DNA from: JAGXKT01 sp964531695
Lineage (GTDB): Bacteria; Planctomycetota; Phycisphaerae; SM23-33
NCBI GenBank assembly: GCA_964531695.1
Contig: CAZHEH010000009.1
Location: 1-64,000, forward strand
Direction of reading: 5' to 3'
DNA length: 64,000 nt
The translations under genes were made by a program, and so were the position numbers. Positions 34,046-43,090 of this stretch are shown here, one piece after another (the stretch's first letter is position 1; the number at the start of each line of letters is the position of its first letter). The notes under the pieces are model-generated. The model worked only from the letters and a program-made list of their open reading frames with translations, had not been told where the DNA came from and searched no databases.

Positions 34046-35482
34046 ATGACCGACCTGCGCGACGACAAGCCGATGTGGGGCCTCGGCGAGGTGCTCAACC
34101 TCGCTTGGCCGGCCGCACTGACCATGCTCAACGCGACCGTCATGCGCTTCGTCGACGGGCTCATGGTCGGCCAGGTCGGCCCCGACGCCCTCAGCGCCCA
34201 GCTCTACGGCGGCATGGGCGCCTTCGTGCCGGAGAGCTTCGCCGTCGGCACGCTGACGGTCGTGAGCACGTTCGTCAGCCAGAACCAAGGAGCCAGCCGG
34301 CCGGGGGAATGCTCCCGCTATGCCTGGGCGGGCGTTGCGGCCGCGGCGGGGATCGCCCTGTGCATGATGCCCCTGATCGCCCTGGCCGGGCCGATCTTCC
34401 GGGCCATCGGGCACGTCGAGGCGCCCCTGGAGGCGATGTACTTCCGCTACATGATCGTCACCGGGCTGTTCGCCTTGACGGCGCTGGCACTGGAACAGTT
34501 CTTCTACGGCATCCAACGCCCGCGGATCGTGTTCATCGCCTCGACGGTCGTCAACGGCTTCAACGTGTTCATCAACTACGTGCTGATTTTCGGCAAGTTC
34601 GGCCTGCCGCGGCTGGAACTGGAGGGAGCGGCCATCGGGACGCTCGTGAGCTTCGTGCTGCTGGTGGCGATCCTCGCCACGGCCTTCCTGGCGCGCCGGA
34701 CGCACGCCCGGTTCGGCACCCGACGGCTGGGGCCGCGTCCGCGGCACGTGCTGGACCTGCTGAAGGTCGGCTGGCCCGCCGGCGTGCAGCTCTGCAATAA
34801 CATCGCGGTGTGGTACGTGTTCATGGCGGCGCTGATCGGCCGGTTCGGCCTGGCCCACCGCGCAGCCGGGACGGTCGTCATGCGATACCGCCAGCTCGCC
34901 TTCCTGCCGGCCATCGGCGTGGGCATCGCCGCCACGGCCCTGGCCGGACGGTACATCGGCTCCGGACGCCCGGACCGGGCCCGCCGCCGGGCGCACGCCG
35001 CCCTCGGCGCGGCGCTGACCTACATGACGCTCTGCGGGCTCGCGTTCTTCGTCTTTCGCCGGCCGATGGTCAACTGGTTCGTCGAGGTCTCCTCCCGCGG
35101 CCCTCTGCCGGATGCGGCCCCGGCCGACCTGGCCGCACGCATCACGCGGTACGGGGCCTGGATGATGGTCGCCATGGCCGTGTTCCAGTTCTTCCACGCC
35201 TTCCAGATCATCTACGTCCGGGCCCTCCGCGGCGCGGGCGACACGTTTGTCCCCATGGTCCTCGGCATCGCGCTGAGCTGGACGCTGGCCATCGGCGGCG
35301 GCTACGCCCTGGTCCACGCGGCCCCCGGCTGGAAGAGCATCGCCCCGTGGATCGCCATCAACGCCTACGCGCTGGTGTACGGTGCGTGGGTCGCCCGCCG
35401 CTTCGAGGCAGGCGCCTGGCGGAACATCGACCTGCTCCGGACCACCAAGCAGCGCGTGCAAGAGACGGCCGAGGTCGGTTGA
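34046..35482 (+). CDS. MATE family efflux transporter, first paralog
   Basis: A 478-residue, 12-helix MATE protein, which exports cationic drugs or metabolites using Na+ or H+. The N-terminus MTDLRDDKPMWGLGEVL is shared almost exactly with the second MATE gene at 36.7 kb, which supports the ATG at 34046 over one at 34001. Internal MATE features include FVDGLMVGQVG, GIQRPRIVFIASTVVN and the second-half repeat WPAGVQLCNN. A TATGCT at 34013-34018 may be its -10. Its stop lies inside a GTTGACTCG repeat. The following minus-strand gene converges on it. Confidence 0.92.
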   Translation: MTDLRDDKPMWGLGEVLNLAWPAALTMLNATVMRFVDGLMVGQVGPDALSAQLYGGMGAFVPESFAVGTLTVVSTFVSQNQGASRPGECSRYAWAGVAAAAGIALCMMPLIALAGPIFRAIGHVEAPLEAMYFRYMIVTGLFALTALALEQFFYGIQRPRIVFIASTVVNGFNVFINYVLIFGKFGLPRLELEGAAIGTLVSFVLLVAILATAFLARRTHARFGTRRLGPRPRHVLDLLKVGWPAGVQLCNNIAVWYVFMAALIGRFGLAHRAAGTVVMRYRQLAFLPAIGVGIAATALAGRYIGSGRPDRARRRAHAALGAALTYMTLCGLAFFVFRRPMVNWFVEVSSRGPLPDAAPADLAARITRYGAWMMVAMAVFQFFHAFQIIYVRALRGAGDTFVPMVLGIALSWTLAIGGGYALVHAAPGWKSIAPWIAINAYALVYGAWVARRFEAGAWRNIDLLRTTKQRVQETAEVG

Positions 35483-35499
35483 CTCGCTGACTCGTTGAC
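35478..35499. repeat. GTTGACTCG-type repeat at the MATE stop codon
   Basis: The sequence holds GTTGACTCG, GACTCGTTGAC and related units overlapping the TGA stop of the first MATE gene. The same unit occurs many times around 62.65 and 62.81 kb in the groES-groEL gap. Confidence 0.55.
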
Positions 35500-35503
35500 G
35501 GAA

Positions 35504-36568
35504 TCAACGGGCCCCGGTCATCTCGGCCAGCAATCGGAAGAAGCCCCGCTTGCGCTCGGACGACAGCCCCCAATTCACCGGCACGGACTGGTAGCCCTCG
35601 TCGAAGCCCTCGCCCTCCCGTCGCCAGTCGAAGTAGCCCCAGCCCGCGTACCGGCTCACGGCCGCGAGTAAGTTGCTGTCGTCGGCGTCGAAGTCGTAGT
35701 GGTCGTCCTCATTGACGACGACCGGCTGGCCGCGATACGTCGGAATGGCCCGGCACTCTTCGATGAACTCCCGCATGCGGGCCGGGTCTCCCGAGCCGCC
35801 GCGCCGCTCGCCGATCCCGTTGCCGTGGAGAAGCACGAAATCCGAGGCGTCGACCACTTCGGCGGGCGGCAACGAGCCGCCGCCCATGCTGGTGCTCACC
35901 AGCAGACGCCCGGCCGGCGTATCCAGCTTGTCGGCGGAGCGCTCCTGCACGAGTCGAATCAACTCATGCACGCGCCGGTGGGTCAGGATCTCGTGCTCAT
36001 ACTTCGGCACGTCGGCCTCGTTGTCGATCTCGACCAGGACGTTTCGGTAGCCCTTCTCGAGCAGCCAGTCGGTCGCGCTCTCGGCCGCGCGGATCACCGC
36101 CGCCTCGTCGGCCAGCCGCTCGTCCTGCCCGAAGTAGAAGCAGCCGAGAATCGGCGCCATGCCCAACTCGTCCGCCCGGTCGAGGATCCGCTCCAACCGG
36201 GCGGCGTAGTCATCCCGCAGCGTGCCGTCGGTCTCGAAGCCGGAGTTGTGCCACGGCTGGTCGGCCGAGTAGCCGCGCGGCGAGCCGCCCTGCAGGTTGA
36301 TCGTGAAGCTGACCAGCCCGTGGTCCCGCCACTCGGGCATCGCGGCGAGGAACGCGGCCGTGTTCCGCTCCGGGTCCCAAGGCCCATCGGGGTAGTCCCA
36401 CCACGATCGCGTCTCGGGGTTGCGGTCGTCAAAGATGCCCTGCACCATCCGGGCATTGAGCAGCAGCCCTTCGATCTTCATCGCCTTGTACTTGCGGCCC
36501 TCGTAGGTCGGCCGACCGTTGATGTGGAACGCGTCGCCTTGAATGGACACCGTCGTCTGCCGCGACAT
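35504..36568 (-). CDS. Glycoside hydrolase-like TIM-barrel protein
   Basis: A 354-residue cytoplasmic protein without signal peptide. It reads as a clan A-type (beta/alpha)8 barrel: VSFTINLQGGSPRGYS, GMAPILGCFYFGQDE, then VLVEIDNEAD, where the Asn-Glu pair fits the acid/base position, and QPVVVNEDDHYDF, where Glu could be the nucleophile. Strand-loop order and spacing (about 75 residues between the two) fit GH5-like enzymes, but I cannot name the family. It is convergent with the first MATE gene and divergent from the second. Confidence 0.65.
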   Translation of the reverse strand: MSRQTTVSIQGDAFHINGRPTYEGRKYKAMKIEGLLLNARMVQGIFDDRNPETRSWWDYPDGPWDPERNTAAFLAAMPEWRDHGLVSFTINLQGGSPRGYSADQPWHNSGFETDGTLRDDYAARLERILDRADELGMAPILGCFYFGQDERLADEAAVIRAAESATDWLLEKGYRNVLVEIDNEADVPKYEHEILTHRRVHELIRLVQERSADKLDTPAGRLLVSTSMGGGSLPPAEVVDASDFVLLHGNGIGERRGGSGDPARMREFIEECRAIPTYRGQPVVVNEDDHYDFDADDSNLLAAVSRYAGWGYFDWRREGEGFDEGYQSVPVNWGLSSERKRGFFRLLAEMTGAR

Positions 36569-36738
36569 TTGTCTGCCTTTCGCGTCGTTCTGCGGGCGAT
36601 TCTAGCCCGGCGGCGTGCGGCGAGCAATCGCTCGGGTGGGCCTCGCCCCGAGCGGTCGCGAACACATGGACACGTCCGGGCCGGCCACGCGGAATGGATT
36701 TCCGGCCAGGGCCGCCACAGCGTAGCATGGCCGGACTC

Positions 36739-38265
36739 ATGACGGACCTCCGCGACGACAAGCCGATGTGGGGCCTCGGCGAGGTGCTCAAGCAGGCGTG
36801 GCCGGCGAGCTTGAGCATGCTCAATCACACGCTGATGCAGTTCGTCGACGGTCTGATGGTGTCGTGGCACAGCCCGACGGCGCTTGCCGCGCAGTTCGTA
36901 GGCGGCATCCTGGTCTTCCTGCCGACGAGCTTCGCGCTGGGCATGCTCGCGGTCGTCAACACATACGTCAGCCAGAACCTCGGCGCCGGCCGCCCTCATC
37001 GCTGCGGGCAGTACGCCTGGGCCGGCATGGCCGTCGCGGTCGCCTACTCGCTGCTGCTGGCGCCCGTGCTGATCGCCTTGGCCGGGCCGTTGTTCGGTCA
37101 GATCGACCGGCTTGCCGCGGCCGTGCGCGACGCCACGGGCATATCGCTCACGCCCGAACAGCGGGCGCCCCAACTCGTGGCGATGCAGACGATGTACTTC
37201 CGCTACCTGATGGCGGGGATGGGCGTGTTCCTCGTCAGCCGCGTACTGAACGGCTTCTTCTTCGGCATCCACAAGGCCTGGATTGTCCTCTGTGCCTCGC
37301 TGGTGGTGAACGTGGCCAACGTCGCAATCAACTACGTCCTGATCTTCGGCAAGCTGGGCTTCCCGGCGATGGGCCTGGAAGGCGCGGCCATCGGCACCGT
37401 CGCCAGCGCCGGACTGCTCGTGCTGCTGCTCGGAGCGGTCTTCCTCTGCCGGCAGATGCACCAACGCTTCGCCACACGCCGCTGGCGCGACGCCAAGCTC
37501 TCCGAGTGCCGCGACCTGTTGAGGGTCGGCTGGCCGGCGGGCGTGCAGTTCGCCAACGACACGGCCAACTGGGGCGTCTTCACGGCCGTGCTGGTCGGCG
37601 TGTTCGGGCCGGCCCACCTGACGGCCAACACCGTCGCGGTTCGGTACATTTCGCTGTCCTTCATGCCGGCCGTCGGCATCTCCATCGCCACGACGGCCCT
37701 GGTCGGGCGCTACATCGGCCTCGGGCGGCCGGACCTGGCCCGGCGCCGAACGCACGCGGCCGTGTGGGTCGCCATGATCTACATGGGGCTCTGTGCGGCC
37801 GCGTTCGTCGTGTTCCGCTACCCCATGGTGCGGATCTTCGCCGGCGGGGCTCCGCCGGGAACCACGGCGATTCCGCCGGAGCGGATCGTCGCCATCGGAG
37901 TGAACCTGCTCCTGCTGGCCGCGGCGTTCCAGGTGTTCGACGCGTTGGGCATCGTCTTCGTCGGGGCCCTACGCGGCGCGGGCGATACCCTCTGGCCGAT
38001 GGTCGTGACGATCATGCTGAGCTGGCTGGTCATCGGCGGAGGCGGGGCTGCCGCGGTGCTGCTGGCCCCTGAGCTGACGAGCTTGGGCCCCTGGCTGGCG
38101 GCCAGCGGGTATGTGGTGATCCTCGGGCTGCTGATGGCATGGCGCTTCGAGAGCGGCGCGTGGCGGAGGATCGACCTGCTCGGGCGAGGTCGCCCGGCCG
38201 TGCCGGACGCCGAGCCCACCGACGCGGAGTACGCAGCATCTCGCGATGCCCCGCCGATTCATTGA
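36739..38265 (+). CDS. MATE family efflux transporter, second paralog
   Basis: A 508-residue paralog of the MATE protein at 34.0 kb. The first residues MTDLRDDKPMWGLGEVLK are nearly identical, then identity falls to a typical paralog level (WPASLSMLNHTLMQFVDGLMV; NGFFFGIHKAWIVLC; WPAGVQFANDTANWG). An extra stretch at about 130-155 is absent from the first copy. An ATG 12 bases upstream (36727) is an alternative start. No strong ribosome binding site is seen for either. Confidence 0.92.
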   Translation: MTDLRDDKPMWGLGEVLKQAWPASLSMLNHTLMQFVDGLMVSWHSPTALAAQFVGGILVFLPTSFALGMLAVVNTYVSQNLGAGRPHRCGQYAWAGMAVAVAYSLLLAPVLIALAGPLFGQIDRLAAAVRDATGISLTPEQRAPQLVAMQTMYFRYLMAGMGVFLVSRVLNGFFFGIHKAWIVLCASLVVNVANVAINYVLIFGKLGFPAMGLEGAAIGTVASAGLLVLLLGAVFLCRQMHQRFATRRWRDAKLSECRDLLRVGWPAGVQFANDTANWGVFTAVLVGVFGPAHLTANTVAVRYISLSFMPAVGISIATTALVGRYIGLGRPDLARRRTHAAVWVAMIYMGLCAAAFVVFRYPMVRIFAGGAPPGTTAIPPERIVAIGVNLLLLAAAFQVFDALGIVFVGALRGAGDTLWPMVVTIMLSWLVIGGGGAAAVLLAPELTSLGPWLAASGYVVILGLLMAWRFESGAWRRIDLLGRGRPAVPDAEPTDAEYAASRDAPPIH

Positions 38266-38283
38266 CAGCCGCCGTGCCGCCGA

Positions 38284-38289
38284 TATAAT
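38284..38289 (+). promoter_or_regulatory. -10 box (TATAAT) of the ileS leader transcript
   Basis: A perfect TATAAT in the context GATATAATCCC lies about 280 bases before ileS and 41 bases before a small leader frame. This context is shared with the xylA box. Confidence 0.55.
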
Positions 38290-38330
38290 CCCTGTTCGGC
38301 CGCCCGGTTGCGGCGGCGATGAGGAGTGCC

Positions 38331-38438
38331 ATGCGGACACGCCATGACAGCTTGCCTCGCCCCGGCGAGCGCATGCCCGGCCGAGCGGCCTTGGGGGCCC
38401 GGTCGGTGGGCGTCGTCCGCGCCGGCATCATCCGCTGA
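38331..38438 (+). CDS. Possible 35-codon leader peptide before ileS
   Basis: A small frame of 35 codons begins with ATG behind GAGGAG at 4 bases, the best ribosome binding site in this region. It ends with two adjacent isoleucine codons (ATC ATC), one arginine codon and TGA, 132 bases ahead of the isoleucyl-tRNA synthetase start. The leader after it can form GC-rich hairpins (GCGGG-GCAG-CCCGC; CGGGGC and GCCCCG around 38520-38540) but lacks a U tract. No T-box signature was recognised. The attenuation role is inference; expression is not established. Confidence 0.4.
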   Translation: MRTRHDSLPRPGERMPGRAALGARSVGVVRAGIIR

Positions 38439-38570
38439 TCGCCCTTCCCCCTCGTGCCGCGGGGCAGCCCGCCGGGATCGGTTTCCCGTGCATTTACCGG
38501 GTACGCGGCTACCATACGCTTCGGGGCCCCTGTCCGCCCCGTTCCCCAGGAACACCGGAGAGCCACTCCC

Positions 38571-41525
38571 ATGAGTGACGGCAAGAAACCCTACAAGGAC
38601 ACGCTCAACCTGCCGAAGACCACCTTCGACATGCGGGCCAAGCTCCTGGAAAAGGAGCCCCGCATCCAGGACAAGTGGCGGCGGCACAACGTCTACGGCC
38701 AAATGCGGGAAGGCCGCGACGGCGCCCCGGCGTTCGTCCTGCACGACGGCCCGCCCTACGCAAACGGCAACATCCACATGGGCACCGCGCTGAACAAGGT
38801 GCTCAAGGACATGGTCGTCCGCTGCAGGACCATGGCCGGCTTCGACGCCCCCTACGTGCCCGGCTGGGACTGCCACGGGCTGCCCATCGAGGCCAAGGTG
38901 ATGCAGGAGTTGAAGGCCGACGCGGCCGCGATGGAGCCGATGGACATCCGCCGCCGCTGCCGCGAGTACGCCGAGCAGTTCGTCGGCGTGCAGTCGGAGC
39001 AGTTCCAGCGGCTCGGCGTGATCGGCCGGTTCGACGATCCGTACATCACCATGCACCCCTCCTATGAGGCGAACGTTCTGGAGGTCTTCGCCCGGCTGGT
39101 CGAGAGAGGCCTGGTCTACCGCCAGCTCAAGCCGGTGCACTGGTCCATCGAGAACCGAACCGCCTTGGCCGACGCCGAACTGGAATACCAGGAAAAGCAG
39201 GACAAGAGCATTTACGTCCTCCTGCGGATCACCGGCGGCGACGCCGCCTCGCTCGGCCTGCCGGACGAGGCGTACCTGATGGTCTGGACCACGACGCCGT
39301 GGACGCTACCGGCGAACCTGGCCGTGGCGGTGCATCCGGACTACGAGTACGTCGCGGCACAGGTGCCCGAGCCCGACGGCTCGACCCGCACGGCCGTGGT
39401 GTGCCGCGAGCGGCTGGAGGCCGTTATGTCGCTCGCCAGCGCCGAGGCACCCGAGAACCTGCCGACGTTCCGCGGCCGGCAGTTCTCGGAGGCCAAGCTG
39501 AGCTATGCCCACCCCCTGCTGCCGGACAAGACCTGCCCGGTGGTCACGGCCAATTACGTGACGGTCGAGGATGGCACGGGCCTCGTCCACACCGCCCCCG
39601 GGCACGGGCAGGAGGACTACGGCACCGGCCTGCAGAACGGGCTGGAAATCTACTGTCCCGTGCGGGCCGACGGCACCTTCGATGACACCGCGCCGGGCTT
39701 CCTTCACGGCAAGAGCGTGTGGGAGGCCAACCCGCTGGTCATCGAGCGGCTGCACGAGGCGGGCATGCTGGTCTCAGAGCAGGAGATCACGCACTCCTAC
39801 CCGCACGACTGGCGGTCGAAGACGCCGACGATCTTCCGGGCGACCGAGCAGTGGTTCGTCAGCGTGGACCGGCCGCTCGAGGGCGAGGATCGGTCCCTTC
39901 GCGATCTGGCGCTGGAGGTCTGCCGGCGCGAAAGCGAGGATGGCGGCGTGGACTTCACCCCCGCGTGGGGCCGGAACCGCATCAGCGGCATGCTGGAGAG
40001 CCGTCCGGACTGGTGCATCTCCCGCCAGCGGGCGTGGGGGCTGCCGATCCCGGTCTTCTACAACGCGGACGACGAACCGCTGCTGACGCCATCGAGCGTG
40101 CGGGCGGTTGTCGCACACGTGGCCGAGCACGGCTCCGACGCGTGGTTCACGCACACACCGGCGGAGATCCTCGACGGATACGACCCCGGGCAGGACCCGG
40201 ATGTCCCGGACGCATCGCGATTCCCCGTGGCCGAGCTTGCCTGCGGCAGCGACATCTTCGACGTGTGGTTCGAGTCCGGTTCGAGCTGGTTCGCCGTGGC
40301 CTTGGCGCGCGGGCTGGTGAGCGATTTGCCCGTGGACCTGTACCTGGAGGGCTCCGACCAGCACCGCGGCTGGTTCCAGCTCTCGCTGCTGCCGGCGCTC
40401 GGCGCCGCCGGGCGGGCGCCGTTCGCCCGCGTGCTGACGCACGGTTTCGTCGTCACCGAGGACGGGCACAAGATGAGCAAGTCCCTCGGCAACGCCATCG
40501 ACGTGATGGAGCAGCTCGACCGCCGCGGGGCGGACATACTGCGACTGTGGATCGCAGGCCAGAACTACCAGGACGACGTCCGCTGTTCCGAGCGGCTCAT
40601 CGCCCAGGCCGAGGACGCCTACCGCAAGATCCGCAACACGCTGCGGTTCTGCATGGGCGCCTGCGGCGACCTCGACCCGGCCCACCATGCGACCGAGCCG
40701 GACGCCCACTCGATCGACCGCTGGATGCGTCTGGAGATCCAGCGGCTCGTGCGGGACGTCCGCGCCGCCTACGACGCCTACGAGTTCCACCGCGCGACCC
40801 GTCTGGTCTACGAGTTCTGCACGACACAGGCCTCGGCGATCTACCTGTCCGCCGTCAAGGACCGACTCTACTGCGAGCTGCCCGACTCGCCCCGCCGCCG
40901 GGCGACGCAGACGGTCGTCCGCGAATTGCTGGTCACGCTGGTCAAGCTGCTGGCGCCCATCCTGCCGCACACGACGGAAGAGGCCTGGGAGCACATCCCG
41001 TTCCGCGACACGGCCGCGCCGGACAGCGTGCATCTGGCCGAGATGCCCGGCTTCGACGCCGAGATGCTCGAGTACGCCGACGACCTCCGCCCGGTGAACC
41101 CGGACATCGCCCAGTTCAGCGCCGATCACCTGGAGGCCGGGGCCGCGTGGGTCTGGGACCGCCTGTTGGACCTCCGCCAGGCCGGGCTGGCCAAGCTGGA
41201 GCAACTCCGCAACGCCGGTGTCAAGAACCCCCTCGATGCCGAGGCCGTGTTCCGCGTCGACTCCGACAACGCCGCTGCGCAGGATTTCCTGCGGACCTAC
41301 CTGGGCGAGCTGGAAGACATGCTGGGCGTCGGCCACGCGCGGATCGAACCGGCTCGGGACCTGCCCGAGGGCGAGGTCGTGAGCGTCGACGTGCTCGACG
41401 CACGCGAGCGATACGGTCGCTGCGAGCGAAGCTGGAAGCGACGGCCGGACGTGGGCAGCGACCCGGACTACCCGGACCTGTCGGCGCGCGATGCGGCCGC
41501 GGTGAAGGCCTTGCGAGGCGGCTGA
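38571..41525 (+). CDS. ileS: Isoleucyl-tRNA synthetase
   Basis: A 984-residue class I synthetase that charges tRNA-Ile. It has the HIGH-type motif (PPYANGNIHMGTALNK), the CP1 editing domain (TTPWTLPANLAVAV; DGTGLVHTAPGHGQEDY), the KMSKS loop (GHKMSKSLGNAID) and an anticodon-binding domain. The C-terminal zinc ribbon is degenerate: only one cysteine remains in YGRCERSWKRRPDVGS and the second pair is lost (PDYPDLSARD). The ATG at 38571 has CCGGAGAG upstream. The last 127 bases exist again at 43078-43204, with a Cys in place of one Tyr. Confidence 0.96.
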   Translation: MSDGKKPYKDTLNLPKTTFDMRAKLLEKEPRIQDKWRRHNVYGQMREGRDGAPAFVLHDGPPYANGNIHMGTALNKVLKDMVVRCRTMAGFDAPYVPGWDCHGLPIEAKVMQELKADAAAMEPMDIRRRCREYAEQFVGVQSEQFQRLGVIGRFDDPYITMHPSYEANVLEVFARLVERGLVYRQLKPVHWSIENRTALADAELEYQEKQDKSIYVLLRITGGDAASLGLPDEAYLMVWTTTPWTLPANLAVAVHPDYEYVAAQVPEPDGSTRTAVVCRERLEAVMSLASAEAPENLPTFRGRQFSEAKLSYAHPLLPDKTCPVVTANYVTVEDGTGLVHTAPGHGQEDYGTGLQNGLEIYCPVRADGTFDDTAPGFLHGKSVWEANPLVIERLHEAGMLVSEQEITHSYPHDWRSKTPTIFRATEQWFVSVDRPLEGEDRSLRDLALEVCRRESEDGGVDFTPAWGRNRISGMLESRPDWCISRQRAWGLPIPVFYNADDEPLLTPSSVRAVVAHVAEHGSDAWFTHTPAEILDGYDPGQDPDVPDASRFPVAELACGSDIFDVWFESGSSWFAVALARGLVSDLPVDLYLEGSDQHRGWFQLSLLPALGAAGRAPFARVLTHGFVVTEDGHKMSKSLGNAIDVMEQLDRRGADILRLWIAGQNYQDDVRCSERLIAQAEDAYRKIRNTLRFCMGACGDLDPAHHATEPDAHSIDRWMRLEIQRLVRDVRAAYDAYEFHRATRLVYEFCTTQASAIYLSAVKDRLYCELPDSPRRRATQTVVRELLVTLVKLLAPILPHTTEEAWEHIPFRDTAAPDSVHLAEMPGFDAEMLEYADDLRPVNPDIAQFSADHLEAGAAWVWDRLLDLRQAGLAKLEQLRNAGVKNPLDAEAVFRVDSDNAAAQDFLRTYLGELEDMLGVGHARIEPARDLPEGEVVSVDVLDARERYGRCERSWKRRPDVGSDPDYPDLSARDAAAVKALRGG
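41394..41520 (+). repeat. Direct repeat, copy 1 (3' end of ileS)
   Basis: This segment matches 43078-43204 at 125 of 127 positions. The two differences are A/G at 41470 versus 43154 (Tyr or Cys codon) and T/C at 41511 versus 43195 (silent). Confidence 0.9.
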
Positions 41526-41667
41526 GCCCGAGCGGAAACAAGGTGCCTTCCCGGTTGGACCGCTCGTCGCCGGCTGCGGGGTTTCGCGTAACCATGCAGC
41601 GAAGTGCCGTGACGTGACGAAATGGCTGGTACGGCCGGGAATGCCACGTAAGGTCGGAGAGCGGACG

Positions 41668-42987
41668 ATGCCTCGAAAGGAACGCGGCAATTCGCCCTGT
41701 CGGTGCCGGGAACGGCTTTGGGCCATCAGCGCTATTGCTGTGCTGGTGATGATTGGCATCGCTGTCGTCGCTTGGCGGTCCAAGAAGGATCCGCTGGACC
41801 GCGTATTCGCATACGCTCCGCCGAACGCGGTAGCTGTGTTCCATACCGATTCCGACCAGACCCTGGACGCCCTTGAGCAGTGGGTTCGCAAATACAAAGA
41901 CGATCTTCCGGAAGACTTCAACGGAGAGAAATTCCTGGAGCCGTGGCGGGCTGTGGAGTCTTGGGACGGCTTCCTCATGACCAGTACGGACTTGAACGTA
42001 CCCGTTGCGTTCCTGGTCGTGGTGCGTACGGATCTGACCGTTGAGGAACTCCATCGCGGCTTGACCGTACTCCTCGCCGAGGGAGGGCCGCCGCCGGAAC
42101 TGCACAAGGGCGTGAATGGACGCTATCGACTCACGGGGACGGCACTAACGCCTGGCGACATGACTGCGATTGACGGGCGAGAGGCGGATAACATCGAGGC
42201 CGGGGTTGTATTGTTGGGCCCGACCGACCTTCTGACCCAAGATTTCGTCGCAGATCTCGGCAAAGGCGGCAAGCAGGTGGACCGCCTTCGTGCGCTTGCA
42301 GGTGAAGCCGACACCGCGGCGCCATGCTGGTTGGCCATGAGGGCGAAGCAGACCCCGCCGCTGGACGGGCTGTCCCACCCCATACCGGAGACCGTCGTCG
42401 GACATTTCTGGCCCGGCGGTCAGAGGACGGGACGGCTCACCATGGTGTTCCCGGACGGCGTTCTGGAAGGGACGCTGGCGGCGGGAGAGGTGGAAGCGCC
42501 GCTCGATTTGGGAGATGAGTTGGCCATCACGCTGGAGGGCAACGTTCTGACCGTGAACATCGAGGAGGGTGTCAGCCTTTTCCAACTGTGCTACCGGGCC
42601 TTGGGCAACGCCCGCGAGGAGGCGAAGCGCTGCTCCTCCCGCATGAACCTCCGCATGCTGGCGGCCGCCATGGAGTCGTACGCCGAAGAGAACAGCGGTC
42701 GCTTGCCCGACGGATTCCACGCCTTGGCCGAATTCGGCGTCGAGGATAGCGTCTTGACCAGCCCCTGCGACAACAGGCCTGGAATCGACTACATCGCGGT
42801 CAGCTTCCGTCGGATGGACAGAATCCCCCGTCCGAAAGAAACCATCCTCATTTACGAGCGGCCGGAGATCCACGACGGCGAGGGTACCAACGTCGTATTC
42901 GCCGAGGGCGGAGCCAAGTGGGTAGACATGGATGAGTTCGCCCGGCTGCTTGACCAGAGCCGGGCCGCTGCCCGAGCCCAGCGGTAA
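41668..42987 (+). CDS. Membrane-anchored protein with pseudopilin-like C-terminus
   Basis: A 439-residue protein from the ATG at 41668 (GGAGAG 7 bases upstream); a GTG at 41614 is the longer alternative. One N-terminal helix (AISAIAVLVMIGIAVVAW) is followed by about 290 residues that I cannot assign. The C-terminal 120 residues (SRMNLRMLAAAMESYAEENSGRLPD; ETILIYERPEIHDGEGTNVVFAEGGAKWV) resemble the soluble part of planctomycete pseudopilin proteins of the DUF1559/H-X9-DG type. It lies between the two copies of the ileS tail, and is less GC-rich than its neighbours. Confidence 0.6.
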   Translation: MPRKERGNSPCRCRERLWAISAIAVLVMIGIAVVAWRSKKDPLDRVFAYAPPNAVAVFHTDSDQTLDALEQWVRKYKDDLPEDFNGEKFLEPWRAVESWDGFLMTSTDLNVPVAFLVVVRTDLTVEELHRGLTVLLAEGGPPPELHKGVNGRYRLTGTALTPGDMTAIDGREADNIEAGVVLLGPTDLLTQDFVADLGKGGKQVDRLRALAGEADTAAPCWLAMRAKQTPPLDGLSHPIPETVVGHFWPGGQRTGRLTMVFPDGVLEGTLAAGEVEAPLDLGDELAITLEGNVLTVNIEEGVSLFQLCYRALGNAREEAKRCSSRMNLRMLAAAMESYAEENSGRLPDGFHALAEFGVEDSVLTSPCDNRPGIDYIAVSFRRMDRIPRPKETILIYERPEIHDGEGTNVVFAEGGAKWVDMDEFARLLDQSRAAARAQR

Positions 42988-42996
42988 GAACCTGCC

Positions 42997-43090
42997 CTAA
43001 CCCGGCATCTCCCGCTCGACGATCTCGCAGAGCGTGTGGTACGCCCCGGCATGGGCCTCCTGGATGCGCGGGGAGTTCTCGACGCACGCG
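42997..43090 (-). pseudogene. Orphan 3' end of a gmhA-like gene
   Basis: Read on the minus strand this encodes NSPRIQEAHAGAYHTLCEIV followed by EREMPG and TAG. The intact gmhA at 43991-44560 ends NSPRIQEAHAVAYHTLCELV, EREMAS. Over about 76 bases there are about 10 differences, so it is a diverged homolog, not a fresh copy of the local gene. Everything upstream of the cysteine of the CGENS motif is missing; the fragment runs into the second copy of the ileS 3' end. Confidence 0.75.

Noticed and set aside
38290..38570. T-box riboswitch before ileS
   Set aside because: The conserved GGGTGGNACCGCG-type sequence is not present; a GGGTACGCGG near 38500 is too different.
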